From contig JAVLUZ010000145.1 of the NCBI GenBank assembly GCA_036768485.1, positions 21,857,522 to 21,921,521 of the forward strand: DNA of 64,000 nucleotides, given 5' to 3'. A model generated the notes under the pieces. That model was not told the origin of the DNA. It worked only from the letters and a program-made list of their open reading frames with translations, and did not search any database. The position numbers were made by a program, and so were the translations under genes. Numbering within the stretch: position 1 is the first letter of the stretch; each line of letters opens with the position of its first letter. Source of the stretch: Mermis nigrescens. Its lineage: Eukaryota; Nematoda; Enoplea; Mermithida; Mermithidae. Shown here piece after piece: positions 43,300 to 55,400 of this stretch.

Positions 43300-45272
43300 A
43301 ATCATAGGTAGCGCGTTGGCGCGTAATAATTATATACTTGGGTACCCCTAAAAATGAGGGCCCCCTATAACAATCTGGAAAATTTTTGGAAGGTGCGGTT
43401 TTTTAGTAGATAGATAATTGAAAATTCGGATGTACATTTTTACTTTACACTTAATACCGAGTTTGTAATGGGCATTTAAAATTATGACGTTACGTTATAA
43501 TATACACAAATCTATGACGGTTTTATCGAAGAGCTTGTACACAACTCAGCATAAGTGCCTCATAAAATTTGATAGCATAGAAGTGTAGAAGATGAAATTC
43601 TCTAGATGTCGAATTTTATGTCTTTTGGATTTAGCTTCAGTTCTCGAATGGGAGTTTATAGAGTGTAAAAATCTGTCAGTGTAAAGACATATTTTGATCG
43701 CGTCTTTCACTTCTTTCTGACTGCCAACAACTCCAGCTATGAGTCCCGAAAAATTTTTTCTACTAGAAATGTTCTTGGACCCAGGGGCTATTTTCAGTTT
43801 ACCTGCAAAGTCTTTTACACTCAATGCGGAATTAGATCTAGGGGTTAAAAGTTTACAATCTAGTAGATGGTGTTGAAAACAGGTTTTGTCTCAGATTTTT
43901 TCGGCAACTTCCCCGGCTATAAGTCGGGACAAGTTGAATGAAATAAAAATAAAGTATGTTTCAAGGGCTACACTTGGCAACAAACCGCGTTTAGAAAACG
44001 CAATATTGACTTAGTTATGGGGGGCGTAAACTTTTAAATTAGGGGTGTAAAATTAGCGAAAAAAACACGTTTGTCCCTATTTTGATTAGTCAATATCTTT
44101 AATATTTTACGGAACAGAAGTTTTCCACATACAAACGTATTACAATTTAAAGGCTACAACCTATACCTAAATTGAATTTCTTCAGACTCAATTGACAGTG
44201 AGGTTCAGACTTTTAGAGTTTACAATGCGGTGGATGGTTTAAAATATATTTTGTACGTTTTTCTGTTCGCCACTTTATCCGTTCAGAAGTCGGGATAGGT
44301 CGAATAGAATAAAAATAAAGTACTTTCTGAGAGGTACACGTCACAGCTAATTGCGTTTATTTACATCAATATTTAGCTTTTTCGGGCGGTGTAAAGTCAA
44401 AATTTGGGTGTGCAAAACGTGTACCTGTCTTGTTTTTTCTGGCAACTTCTCGGTTATGAATCTGGACTTCGTTTCAAGTCTAAAAAAGTGCCAGGAATCC
44501 AATATGATACGACCATTGGGCGCGTTTGTTTACTCTCAACATTGGTGTAAAGTAGTTAACATCTGATATTTATTTCTCTCCAGGCCATTGTGGAGACTAA
44601 ATTTTTCCATAAATGTTGATCGTAATATCAGAGTAATATCAGAATTACGAATCCAACTTAAATCTTCACACTATGTGGTTGTGCGAAGTTTAAAATGCAA
44701 ATTAACTTTAGTTATAGAGCCTTGCATGGAATTAATTTTTTCAAAATTTTGTACGTAACGTCAGAATTACTAATCTGACCGTTACTTTTCTCTAAACCTA
44801 GTAGTTGTCGTTAGTTTGCCCTATTCATTTATCGTCAATGTTAAATTTACACTACATATTTATTTTACTTCCGGAGCGTTGCCAAGCGTGAACTTTTCTG
44901 GAATATGTTCTGAAAGGCCAGGATAACGAATCTGATTCTATGTTTCCTTTACATCTAGTAGTTAAGTAAAGTTTACACTGAAAATAAATTTAGTTTCAGA
45001 GTGTTGCAGATGCTTAATTTTTCCAAAATGTTTCATGCAACGTCAGAATTACGAATCTGAGCCTAAGTTTTCTTACACCCAATATTTGCATAAAGTTTAT
45101 GCTGAAAACGTTTGATCTGTTTAAATAAGGTAAAGTTGTCTCGTTTAAAGAAGAGAATGCTGATGTTCAAAACAATATTGTTTTCCGCGTTCTTAGACTG
45201 ATGTCATTATTGTGGCATGTTATCGTATTTGTTTACTTACTGATTCATTCAAATCACGCTAATTAAAAGTAG
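43300..45272 (+). mobile_element. Worn arm of a tail-to-tail palindrome, left half
   Basis: Starts with the hairpin tip AGGTAGCGCGTTGGCGCG (43305) and follows the arm order to GGGTACTATCAAAAATAAAAATGCTCC at 45271. Only one terminal repeat of the sub-element remains at the centre (45271-45400). Confidence 0.75.
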
Positions 45273-46605
45273 GGTACTATCAAAAATAAAAATGCTCCGA
45301 TGGAACAAAAAAGACGGATCCACTTGGGGTTGTGGATTATAAAGGATGTTTAAAGAGGGAACTGAGAAAAAGCTTACGTATGTAAACGCCTAAAGTCGCA
45401 AAAATCTTTTCAGTTGATTCGCAATACATGTAAACCACTTTACATCACTGACGAGTGTTAATAAACGCCCCCATTGACGTATCACGTTTGATTTCTGGTA
45501 CTTTTTTAGACTTGAGATCAGGTTCAGACTCATAACCGGAGAAGTTAGCAGAAAAAGCAAAAGAGAAACACGTTTTAACACACCCATTTGTTGACTTTAA
45601 ACCTTCTAAAAAAGATAACATTGATGTAAATGAATGCAATTAGCTGTGAAGTGTACCCTTAAGAAATTACTTTATTTTTATTCTATTCGACCTATCCCAA
45701 CTTTTAAAAGGAGAAAATAGCGAACAAAAAAGGACAAAAACGTATTTTCCACCATCCGCCACATTGTAAACTTTGAAATTCTTAACCTAACTCCCTCTTG
45801 AGCTTAAAGAAATTCAGTTTGTGTCAGTTTGTACCTTGTAGCCTCAAAATCGTAGTACGTTTGTGTGTGGAAACTTCGGGTTCCGCAAAATATCTGAGAT
45901 ACTTACCAATCGAACTAGGGAAAAACGTGTTTATTCGTCCATTTTTTACCCCTGATTTCGAACTTTACACCCCCATAAATAACTCAATATTGCGTTTTTT
46001 AAACGCGCTTCGCTGTTATGTGTAGCTATTAGGAGGCACTCAATTTCTGTTTTATTCAATTTATTGCGACTCATGAGCGAAAAAATTAGCTGAGAAATCT
46101 TAGACAAAATCTGTTCTTCACACCATCCACTAGAGTGTGAAGTTTATTCTTCTTGGAAAAACTTTCTTGGGACTCATAACCGGATTTGTTGGCAGACAAA
46201 AATAAAAAAAATGTTTTTTAACCCTCAGATTCTTTACACTCTTTACACTGCCACTCTAGAAATAAGTAACTTTTCAAAGAAAGTGGTTTTGAGGTAACTC
46301 AATTCTTTACATTTAAAAAAGTCAGATTAAAGAGATTGCAAAGCCGACTTATGTAAGTCTGGTAACCATCTAAAATTTGAAAAAAGTATATGTTATAGCG
46401 TTACAGTGAAGCTTTTCACGCTCTTTACATATGTATGTTAATTTATAAACAAAAACAAAAAAAAACACCGGAAGCGAATTTTTTTATTGTCTATCTTGAA
46501 AAACCGCACATTACAGAAGTGTCCCAATGTTGCTGTATGGGGTGCACAGTTGTTAGGGGTACCCAAGTATATCATAGGTACGCGCTAACGTGCTACCTAT
46601 GATGA
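45273..46605 (-). mobile_element. Worn arm of a tail-to-tail palindrome, right half
   Basis: Runs from the shared sub-element terminus to the hairpin tip ACGCGCTAACGTGC (46579-46600). TTTATTTTTATTCTATTCGACC (45665) is the inverse of 44295-44315, and GTTATAGCGTTACA (46392) is the counterpart of GTTATAACGTTACAC in other arms. Here the tips face outward, the opposite of palindromes 1 and 2. Confidence 0.75.
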
Positions 46606-47022
46606 ATAGGATAAAGATATTCCATCCTATATATAGTATTTGGTCAAGAGGGAGGAGGAAGATGGGGGTGACTCAACGTAAATTGGTTTATATGTCGCAG
46701 AGTTCATTGGGATAGCTTGCGAAAACCGCATTTTTCGACGTTTATTTTCATGCTCTATTCATTAGGATCATAAAATTCTAACTTTAAAAAAATTATCCTA
46801 ACTCGAAAGGCTGCAAACATCGTCGATTTTTGGTCGCGTTTGAGCAAAAATTATGAAATTATTTGATATGGCATGAAGCACCGAAAGTTGATTTTGCAGC
46901 AAATTCATGTGATTTTCCCATCTTTCCATGCATTGTCTTATTTTCAAAAATTTTTTCCGCCAGCCTCCACCCCTCATAAATAGGGCCCTAAAGATATTAC
47001 ATTAATGCAATAACAGACATAC
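46606..47022. repeat. Dispersed repeat, partner at 58871-59020
   Basis: 46716-46860 shares CGCATTTTTCGACG, ATGCTC(A/T)ATTCATTA, GATCATAAAATTCTAA, CGAAAGGCT and TTGGTCGCGTTTGAG with 58871-59020. At 46617 a worn hairpin-like GGATAAAGATATTCC is followed by TATATATA, as next to the arm tip at 21752. Confidence 0.6.
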
Positions 47023-47067
47023 CTTTTCCATTGATAACGAGTGGTTGGTTGCTTGTTCTTGTAACAT
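47023..47067 (-). CDS. Possible 45-nt coding exon
   Basis: On the minus strand, a good acceptor (ttgttatttatgcag) and a strong donor (gtatgt) enclose 45 nt that can read VTRTSNQPLVINGK, with a split codon at each end. No neighbouring exon could be matched, so this rests on the splice sites alone. Confidence 0.25.
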
Positions 47068-48345
47068 CTGCATAAATAACAAACGCTCGAAATACAGGTT
47101 GAATAAAAGGACTTCAGCCATAGTAGTCATATGCTTGCACAATGCTCATTTCAGAATAACTTAGTAGACTTCTGAATCATCTGATAACCATAAATGGGTT
47201 CGAGGAAGTTAAGAACCCCTAATTGAGAATCAGTTAACCCCAAAATTAAATTTGTGGCATGTTTTTTTACATTTTAACGGTTTTACACCATCCGACCTAC
47301 AGGATTCGGCTGCTGCCTATGTATTTTATCCGATCGCAATAGATTGCTTAAATAAGTGAATGAGAATAAGGTTACGCTTATCTTAGGGGACATTGCATTA
47401 ATTTTAAACTCAACATATATTTTTTTGCGTTTCACTTCATTTTATTTCGCAGACCTTTACACTATGAAGTTAAGGAAAAAGCTAAAATTACCGTGTTTAG
47501 TCTTGAAAAATCTTCATAGCAATAATCTCGAAGTCACGCTAAACCCAATGTCTTGATAGACTTTTAACCTATTCTTTTGCGGATACAACAGCGCCTTTCA
47601 AGAATTTTTTTATTTTTGAGTAATATGCCCTCACGTAAGTTATGATGTGATGCTAATTGACACTATAAACATCGGCTTCCTTTTGCATAAATAGCTAATG
47701 ACCTCCTACAATACTTAGCTCACAAAGTAGTAGGTAGTCCGCGTGACCCTGTGGTCTTATCTTCTAAAAATTTGATGGTGTTTAATGTAAAAAAGCGTAC
47801 ATTTCCACGTGGCATTGAAAAAATACAATAATCACTCGCAAACGCACACATAACGCGCGATTAATTAATGGTCTAAGAATTGACTTACAAATTTAAAGAT
47901 GCGGTGTACTCGTACAAGTATAGGTTGGCCAGCGATTATTTCACATGAAATTCCTTGATTTTTCCCGGTTTCCCGGGTGATTTGCTAAAAGCTTCCCGGA
48001 TTTGAACATTGAATCAGTGCAGTGTAGCAAGTGTGCAAGTGCGTGCTTACATATATAGTTGTATATTTTTTCCTCAGTAAATTTTAGCATACTATAATAC
48101 AATTCATTCAGAATACGTTCTTATACCAATTTTGACACAAGTATTCAACAGAAGTTCAAGTCATGTTGAGTCTTTTCGAATTACTAATTTAGTATGAAAC
48201 AGTAAAATCTTTTGGATGATTTAAACTTTTGAATTAACATAAGAGAAATATGTTACAAATTGTTTGTAGCGTTATAATACTACGCTGTAACATTATGAAC
48301 TTTTGCACGGCAAAATTGGGTTTTTCCACCTTTAATGGTAAAGTT
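47068..48345. other. Mostly unassigned DNA, one possible terminal exon
   Basis: On the plus strand an acceptor (ttttatttcgcag, ending 47451) is followed by two short open frames ending at 47513 and 47556. Neither is recognisable. The rest shows no exon or repeat partner. Confidence 0.3.
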
Positions 48346-48770
48346 AAATTCATACATTTACAGTATAGGAATTCTGAGGGTGGGAAGTCAGGCCCGAAAA
48401 ATTTTTAAAAGTGCCTTTTTCGACTAAAAAACGATGTGTTCACGTAAAAAACACTGTTTTTTGACCTTAATAACAATGCTCGCTCTTTCCAAAGCATAAA
48501 AACGTAAAATAAGTTAAAAAATTTTGAAATAATCGAGTAAATTGAACAAAATATAGTCAAAAATGTGCAAATGGGACAAAGCACCAAAACTTTGAGATTT
48601 TTGAGCCCAAATGAGCTAAATACGCCTTAAAATGTACACTTTTTACAACTTTAACCAAGTTTTACAAAAAATCGACAATTCTGGTGGGAGGGTTCGCAGC
48701 TTTTTTGTGTGGGGTTAGTTCCAATCTTGAGAAGTAAAACAGCTTCCCCCCCAAAAAATACATATGGTGT
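48346..48770. repeat. Dispersed repeat R3, copy 1
   Basis: Shares with 53030-53395 and 58340-58640 an ordered set of blocks: AAAGTGC/GACTAAAAAACGAT, AATTGAACAAAATATA(G/A)TCAAAAATGTG, GCTAAA(T/A)ACG and TTTTACAAAAAATC(G/A)A(C/T)AATTCTG. A G-rich end follows. It is non-coding. Confidence 0.65.
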
Positions 48771-49029
48771 AGTTTAGTCAATTTTTGGGTTTTGGCGATG
48801 ACAAACACAAAAATTTATCAATACAACGCGAAGCGCAGAACATTTTTGATGTATTATTTTAAAGCAAAGTTTGCGCCTTTTTATTGATAAATAGCTGAGA
48901 AACCATAATTGGTACGAAATACCAAGCAATTTAGCAATTGTCATTATCTTAAACTAAATTTTGAAGCTAGTGTGAACCAGCGTTTTATTCGTTTAAGATC
49001 TTTTTGTTTATGTAAAGATAGTCTTTTAA

Positions 49030-49300
49030 AGCCTTTGTACATTTTGTACATATAAACTTTGCGGTACTATGACATGGTACAATAGCGCTTACAATGTGGT
49101 AAAACAGGGTTTTTCGGCCTTTGGTAGCGTATTCTAGCCAATTCCTGGGTTTCTGACGTCGAAAATAGTAAACATTATCTCAAAAAGACGCTAAGCGCCG
49201 AAAAATCTGATATTTTTCTAAATGCCAATGGTGCCGTTATAAAGATACATAGAACAAACAATTAGTCATTTTTCAGCGCGAAGCGCCAAAAATTTTATGG
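49030..49300 (+). repeat. Dispersed repeat R4 with two GC hairpins, copy 1
   Basis: Direct partner of 51005-51275. Both share TTTGTACATTTTGTACAT, AATAGCGCTT, TTTGGT(A/G)G(C/T)GTA, TTTCTGACG and two GC-rich palindromic words (ACGCTAAGCGCC and CAGCGCGAAGCGCC) about 85 bp apart. Confidence 0.7.
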
Positions 49301-50614
49301 AATTTCAGACCTTTTTACAGTATCTGTCTTCCTGAAAAAAACTGCGATAAAAGTCTTTGTGCATCGATAAAACCATTGCCGAACACAAAATAGCGCGGTG
49401 TGAAGACAAACAAGACTGAAAATTGACTAATTGTATAAGAAATTCTGACATTATAAGTATTCACTGTAAATTAAGTTGTCAAGTTATGTTTAAGTTAAGT
49501 CATTTAATTTCTTTTTACTTCTCGAGTCAAGCTAGTTTAGGCTATAAGATAAACAGTGCGAATGACTAAATTAGTATAATTTTAAATTTTAAACTCAATG
49601 TCAGGCTGTACTGAAATAATAAAAACATTTGCCTATACTAAAGGCAATATATAATATTGTTAGCGACACGAAGCGCCGGAAAATTTTGATCTTCTTACTC
49701 TATTATTTATCATTATAAATGCAAATGAATAATTACCAATTCCGGCAGAACATTTTTAGAAAATTTTGTCATTTTCACAATCTTTTTCTGTTTCTAAAAA
49801 TGTAACTGGACAAAGAAGAGAGCCTGACGACTTCGTACATCAGAAAAAATCTCTGCCGAATATAAAACATTAATTAAATTTAAAATATACATTTGTTAAG
49901 AAAACGTTTAACAGCTTCCAAGCAGCGGTTCAATTGCTGTCCTAAACAGTGCTGTGCCATCCTAACTTAAAGCAAATAATAAAATCGGCGCGGAGCACCG
50001 GAAGTCATATGAAAAGAAGTTTGAGATCGTACAATGTCATATTGTAGAGTATTTAAAGCGCGCATAAAGACAAGCAGACAATAAATATGATATTGGGCGC
50101 GATGCAGTGGTAGATATATGATTTTTTTAAGAGGCGGTACCTCGAATTTTTCTGAAACAGTCAAAAATACGTCCGGAAATTCGTCCTTCACGTGCAAGTA
50201 GCTTTCTTGGTGTTTTATGTTGTCATTTTAATTTAAGATCACTTTTGACTCAATATTATTTTTAAAAAAAATCTTGAAATTTTCGGCAGGTGTGTGCTGG
50301 AAAATCGTTTCCTTCGAAATTAATGAAAATCCGACTTGAAACTTCGAAAAATTTGAAAAATCTTAGCGGAAGGACGTCTAGAAGCTTGATTTACCGCTCG
50401 ATTTGTTGTATTTGAAGCACTTGACGCGGAACGCCAGAAATTTTAAAAAGTTATGCTTGAAAATAGAATAAATCTACGTTGAATTAGCTGTTTCTGAGCT
50501 TGGAATTTTTTCAAAACCTGGTCGATGAGCAAAAACTGGCTTCTAGTTGGCCGAGGAAGTAAATGTATTCGATAGTCATTATCCGGCAGGCAACGCCGGA
50601 AAATTTGAGAAATT
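49301..50614. other. Repeat-derived stretch with scattered GC palindromes
   Basis: Words such as CACGAAGCGCCGGAAAATTTTGA (49674), GGCGCGGAGCACCGG (49987) and GACGCGGAACGCCAG (50424) recur, each followed by A/T-rich TTTTGA sequence. This suggests overlapping worn copies of the R4-like families. No exon is supported. Confidence 0.45.
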
Positions 50615-50754
50615 TTGATCACTGACGGCCAAAAATCATTGCCAATTACATATCTATTCTTTATCTCGTCAACTATCCTTGGCCAATCCCTCGCCCCCTT
50701 AAATCTACCACTGGCGCTATGTGCCAAAATTTTTCAAATTTTGTCAAAAAGTGT

Positions 50755-50943
50755 GCAAAAGACGGTAAAATTACTGCGTAATGTCATCAAAATGTTTGGC
50801 CATCGTATGAACATGGATCAAAACGTCTTTGAAGGAGCTGCAAGATGTTTGCCACTACCGCAGGTAAGATGAGAAAGTTTAAAAAATTCAATTTAAATAA
50901 TAAATGTGTTCATTAGCTGGAAATACTAGCGAAACTAAAGTAG
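50755..50943 (+). CDS. Possible 3'-terminal exon pair
   Basis: A frame reading KLLRNVIKMFGHRMNMDQN and VFEGAARCLPLPQ ends at a strong donor (CAG then gtaaga, 50864). After a 53-bp intron with acceptor ttcattag, the phase-matched exon 50917-50943 adds LEILAKLK and a stop. A repeat terminus (CCACTGGCGC, 50698-50716) lies just upstream, so a repeat origin cannot be excluded. The protein is not recognised. Confidence 0.25.
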
Positions 50944-51004
50944 GAGCAGTCTGTTTTGGACAAGGTCCCTTTGTGTATGTACAAAGATGGTCCCTAAATG
51001 TGTT

Positions 51005-51275
51005 TTGTACATTTTGTACATGCAAATTTTAGGATATTAGAATATAGCACAGTAGCGCTTTTAAAAATGGAAAAAATACTTTTTCTACCTTTGGTGGTGT
51101 ACTTCAACCAATTTCTGGTTTTCTGACGGCAAAAATACTAAAAATCGTCTCAAAACGGCGCGAAGCGCCGGAAAGTTTGACATGGTTTTTCTCCAAATAC
51201 AAATTCTGCCATTATGAAGATATATGGAAGAGATATTTACTCATTTCAGCGCGAGGCGCTAAAAATTTATGCGAA
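51005..51275 (+). repeat. Dispersed repeat R4, copy 2
   Basis: See copy 1 at 49030. Here the palindromic words are GGCGCGAAGCGCC (51155) and CAGCGCGAGGCGCT (51246). Confidence 0.7.
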
Positions 51276-51809
51276 TTTTACACATTTTGTACGTTTTTGT
51301 CCTCCCAAAAATATGTACCTGCCTACGATTGACATATGCAGGTAACAACAATCATCAGGACCTAATCTTGCATTTTTCAATTTTGTTCTGAAGCAACACG
51401 TTCTGCTTCTAATGGCAGTTGCAGCTAATGTTTGTACTGTTGTGGGAAGCACATTTTCCAATGACAAACCTCATTGCAAGCGCACTTATGCCACTCAAGC
51501 TCAAGCACCAGTCAGCAAAGAATTGATTGTGATTCTTTGAAAATGATGTAGTACCTTGACAATTCATTTGATTTGTATCCTATGAAACAGGTTAAGTATC
51601 AAATGAATTAGTCGTCAAATTGAAGTAAAAATGCGCGCCACATTTTGTCCTAGTCAGTATTATGAGCAAACATTGAGAGAGCAAGTGACAATAAATATAG
51701 AAAAGCTGGAATATTGAGTAGATTTTTTTTTAATTTGCTGGCTTCAGTGCCTTTTTGAATTGCTGCCGCTCGTGATGCCAATAAAAGGCTCGTTTTAATA
51801 TTTGCTTCC
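51276..51809. other. 3' flank of the FGF-like gene
   Basis: No exon is supported. Two 15-20 bp stretches around AAATGAATTAGTCGTC are unique. This stretch would hold the 3' UTR of the minus-strand gene ending at 51810. Confidence 0.4.
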
Positions 51810-53787
51810 TTATACAGAATCGACTGGCCTTTCAACCGGTATATTGCGTTTTATATGAAATGTTGTGGTTGTCTTGTCTACGTACCCTCTTATACTGTGT
51901 TTCATGTCACCTGTGTGGACAGTGATAGTTTCTCCTTTTATTCGTTGAAATCGTAATTTGCGCATCGTGTTCACCGTACGCGAATAACTCAATTCTGATT
52001 TTCAAGTTAGTAATCTCCAAAAATTTTGAATTAACAAAGACCAAAACAAATTAGACATCGAGTAATGCCTCGAACCCATAATTGTCGACTTCCGAAAACA
52101 AATGCAGAAAAAGTGATGCTTTAACGTTCTCGCTAATCTTCGGCGGAAAAGTGTCAAATTTCTGGATTCCTTCAGCACTTACTCATTTTCTTCCATTAAC
52201 TCGGATTTTTCAAGACTTTCCCTAACTTTTTATGTTCTTAGATTTCAGAAATAACAAGAAGAGTCCGAAAATTCATAAAACGGTTTGTTTTCAGTTAAAA
52301 AAGCACCTTCTTTAAAATTTTTTGCGGCTCAACTACACACGTGTGCGTGGGAAGAGGGGTTGGGTTAGGGTGTGCAACCCTCAGATTCTAAATATCTCCC
52401 AGAAACCAAAATAATCCTCAGAATTCAATTTCGAAAATTTTTCCTTTTTTTCGCAATTTTTTCAGTGCAAATGGATAGTTCTCGTTCAGAAACGTTAAAA
52501 AATGGTGTTTTCTCGCCTTACCATTTTTAAGGCCATTTTCTGACCTTTGAAAAATCTTGCACCACCCATCTCAGAATTTTGGTGCTGCCAACCTATGCTC
52601 ACCTTCACCGTGCCAGAATTACCGTGCTGTGAAAACAGTCTAGCGTTCCGATCAAACTTTGCTCACTGAGAGAAATTGGATTGATGTTTTCTTTTCGTGC
52701 AAGCGCGTAATTACTCACCGTGATCCGCTCTACGAATAAAAAAGCAGCTGTCGAGTTTGTTTCTATTATCCATGGAGTCATTTGTCCATACCATTTTTGA
52801 TGATCGATGTCGGCTGACGCGTCCAAGATTAGTAAAGAGCTGGCCGTCTTCTTTGACAATATTGTAAAGATCTTCACCCCTGTCAGTCCTGTTTATTATG
52901 CAAAAAGTGTTTTAGTTTTAAGACATCGTAATAAATTTTTGAACGTTCCAAAACAAATTAAAACCGAAATAATGTGCGAAATTACATAAATGTGATTACA
53001 CATGGACGCGATAGATCAGACCTCTGGATCATACATACACAGCATGGAAATTCTGCGGGGATCAGACCCGGAATTTTTTAAAGTGCTTTGCTGGGCTAAA
53101 AAACGATAAGTACGTTTAAAAATTTCGAAAAAATTTGGAAAAATTGATTGAATTGAACAAAATATAATCAAAAATGTGTCTATGGTGCGAAGCGCCTGAA
53201 ATGTGAAATTTGTAAGCCAAAAATTAGCTAAAAACGCTTGAAAAGGCACACTTTTCACAACATCTGTCAACTTTTACAAAAAAATCAATAATTCTGTGGG
53301 GGTCGCAGCCATTTTGCGGGGGGGGAGTCAGTTGCCATTCTGGGGGTCAAAACTTCCTCCCCTGAAGCCCCCAAGAACATGTCTGCTCAGAATCCAAAAC
53401 AGATCCTACAATTCGAATGACCCTAGGATCAATGTTTCAGCTTGCTTTTGTGATTTTTACCTGATTAGATCCCAAGATTTCGGTCCCATCTTAAGTATGA
53501 TTGTGTCATTATAGGTAAAAATTAAGCTTCTCATTTCAAACCAGATAATTATGCTATTCGCAATTATTTTTACCTCCTCAGAAAGCGTAATTTCATGACG
53601 ATTCTTTCTTTAGAGTCCAAACAAAATCTGTTATCAGTTGTTATGTTTCGTTCCGTGATCCAAAATAGCGAGTAAAACCCACTTCTCCGACTAACTACGA
53701 TTTTGCTTCTGTAGAATGGACCATGCACTAAGATATATCGATGCGGTTCCGCAGCAGTCTTTATGTAATATCTTTCTGCTTTGACAG
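51810..53787 (-). CDS. FGF-like secreted growth factor, three 3' exons
   Basis: Three minus-strand exons join with matching phases: 53787-53574 (214 nt), 52879-52719 (161 nt) and 51994-51810 (185 nt, with stop). Borders are ttcattctcag/gtaaaa, gactgacag/gtgagt and tgaaaatcag/stop. The first encodes YYIKTAAEPHRYILVHGPFY, KIVVSRRSGFYSLFWITERN and RFCLDSKERIVMK. By eye this follows the FGF8-like beta-trefoil order: HVQV..., KLIV..., then YICMNKKGKL-type strand with its cysteine. The intron after RIVMK falls close to where FGF8-type genes have one. The second exon adds about 45 residues (VKEDGQLFTNLGRVSRH) then DSCFFIRR, and the last gives KLRFQRIKGE and TTTTFHIKR. The 45-residue loop is longer than in vertebrate FGFs. 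Introns of 694 and 724 bp carry repeats (53030-53395, 52336-52599). The splicing model is well supported, the family call is by eye only. Confidence 0.5.
52336..52599 (+). mobile_element. Short TIR element (ACCATA family), worn, in an intron
   Basis: Shares GGGGTTGGGTTAGGGTGTGCA, AATGGATAG(A/T)(G/T)CTC, AATGGTGTTTT and CATTTTTAAGGCCATTTTCTGACC with 61245-61508, and ends AACCTATGCT. It lies inside the last intron of the FGF-like gene. Confidence 0.65.
53030..53395. repeat. Dispersed repeat R3, copy 2
   Basis: Starts near ACACAGCATGG, carries the shared block AATTGAACAAAATATAATC and the palindromic word GCGAAGCGCC, and ends in G-rich GGGGGGGAGTCAGTTGCC. It lies in an intron of the FGF-like gene. 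Its 84-residue minus-strand frame is not conserved in the other copies. Confidence 0.65.
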
Positions 53788-54747
53788 CTGAGAATGAAAA
53801 AACATAAAATAAAACCTAGTAATGTTCGCAGAGCATGCGTACTTTTGAAAAACGGAAAAAATCTTGCATTAAATTTAGAATAAAACAATTCGCAGGAATT
53901 ATTAGAATTCACGGAAATTTTTTTTTAAATTATAACCCGGATTTACTGAAGTACAGTAGCCATTTTCGATTGTTCCGACAATCAGACAAATTACGGATCA
54001 AGTCAAATAATAATGACAAATAATTAGATAATGGTATCTGAGAGTGACAATCAAGAAAAAGTTTGAAGTCGAGATAGGATTTTGGGGTATGCAGCTTCCG
54101 GATTGCTTGTCTTTTCTTGAGCAGGATCTCGATATCTCGGTAAAAATTCAAAGCAAAGCTAATTCAATTTCAGTGGTTTTTGTCTCTAAACTTCTAAACT
54201 TCAAGTTTTTGTGGCGCGCAAATTGATTGTAAAAGTTCCTGCATTTGTGTGGTGTTTTTATTAGAGAAAATTCAGTCGCGTTGAAAGAATGGGGGAACTT
54301 GATAAATAAATTAAGGATTCGGTAAAATAAATTAATATACAATACGAGCATATAGCGCAATAACGATCAATATCCCTAAACACATCAATGGCATACAAAA
54401 ATTATTTGTAATTATTAATAGAATTAATTAAAAAACTAAAAACACTAAATTTATTGTTTATCTATCCTTTCAAAAATATATTTGCGCTAGTTGAAATATT
54501 TTGTTGTTTATTATCAAAATAATATAATAGAATACTACCTCTGTCAACTAAATTCGTCATTCTTAAAATGATTTCTCGGCACCTAAATGTAAGTGTGCGC
54601 TAGCTTTATAGTAATTTTTAGACCTTTAGAACAATTTCGCCACCGTTTTTTGAATTCACGGCGCGGGCATGAATAAAGCAATATCTTCCAACATCTGTTC
54701 AAACAAACAATTCTCCTTCTTGTTATGTTTTCTTCACAAAAATTCAC

Positions 54748-54930
54748 ATAGATAAGATGATTGAACCCTTCCAAGTTGATGATTGAACCCTCCAGAAGTT
54801 CGGCTAAAAAACGGTGGCTGGCGGGGAAATTGTTCAAAAGGTCCTAATCTTTTTTCGTTCACTGATGATAATGCATAATAACGTGTTTCCTTATCATTCA
54901 TTCCTATTTGTAAAAACTTTTGGTGCTTTT
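54748..54930 (-). CDS. Candidate second exon of the FGF-like gene
   Basis: 183 nt between a weak acceptor (cttttgagag) and a gtgaat donor. The two split-codon bases at its start and one at its end fit the flanking exons. It reads KHQKFLQIGMNDKETRYYAL, SSVNEKRLGPFEQF and FSRTSGGF. No family motif is certain. A 17-bp direct duplication (GGGTTCAATCATC) lies inside. Confidence 0.3.
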
Positions 54931-55111
54931 CTCTCAAAAGATTCTATATATTTTTTCTTGAAATAATTTAACGCATGTGTGTGAGTGTATGTGTTTGTGT
55001 ATTGTGTTTTTTCAGAAGAGAGAATTCGTTTGCGCCATGAAGAGAACGGGCGCTTAAGAACAAAATAATGGGGGTTAGTTCAAAAAGTATAAACGCTACG
55101 AATCATTGAGT

Positions 55112-55400
55112 AGTAGAGTTAGCACCTACATATAATATACTTGGATACCCCAACATATGGCTCTTCCTACAGCTATAACGGAACACATCTGGAAGGTGTG
55201 GTTTTTTAAAATATATAATCTAAAATCCTGAGTGTGCATTTTTTTCTTTTGTTTACACTCAATAGCCAGTTTGTAATCAGCGTGTGAAGTTTTGGCGTAA
55301 CGTAATAAAATAGAGCGATTTTAGGTGGTTTTTCTTCACCTTGTGCATAACTCTGTATAATTGCCTCATACAATTAACCCTACGTTTACCGTGTCCTATG
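55112..55400 (+). mobile_element. Worn arm start of the composite family
   Basis: GTTAGCACCTACATATAATATACTTGG, ACAGCTATAACGG, CACATCTGGAAGGTG and GCGTAACGTAATAA follow the arm order next to the hairpin tip, which itself is half lost. It lies within the first candidate intron of the FGF-like gene. Confidence 0.65.

Noticed and set aside
50443..50727. A 94-residue minus-strand frame with protein-like composition
   Set aside because: It starts at a dispersed repeat terminus (CCACTGGCG, also at 36066 and 60385), so it is probably repeat-derived. No splice or family evidence supports it.
53016..53270. An 84-residue minus-strand frame
   Set aside because: It lies within repeat R3, and the copies at 48346 and 58340 do not keep it open.
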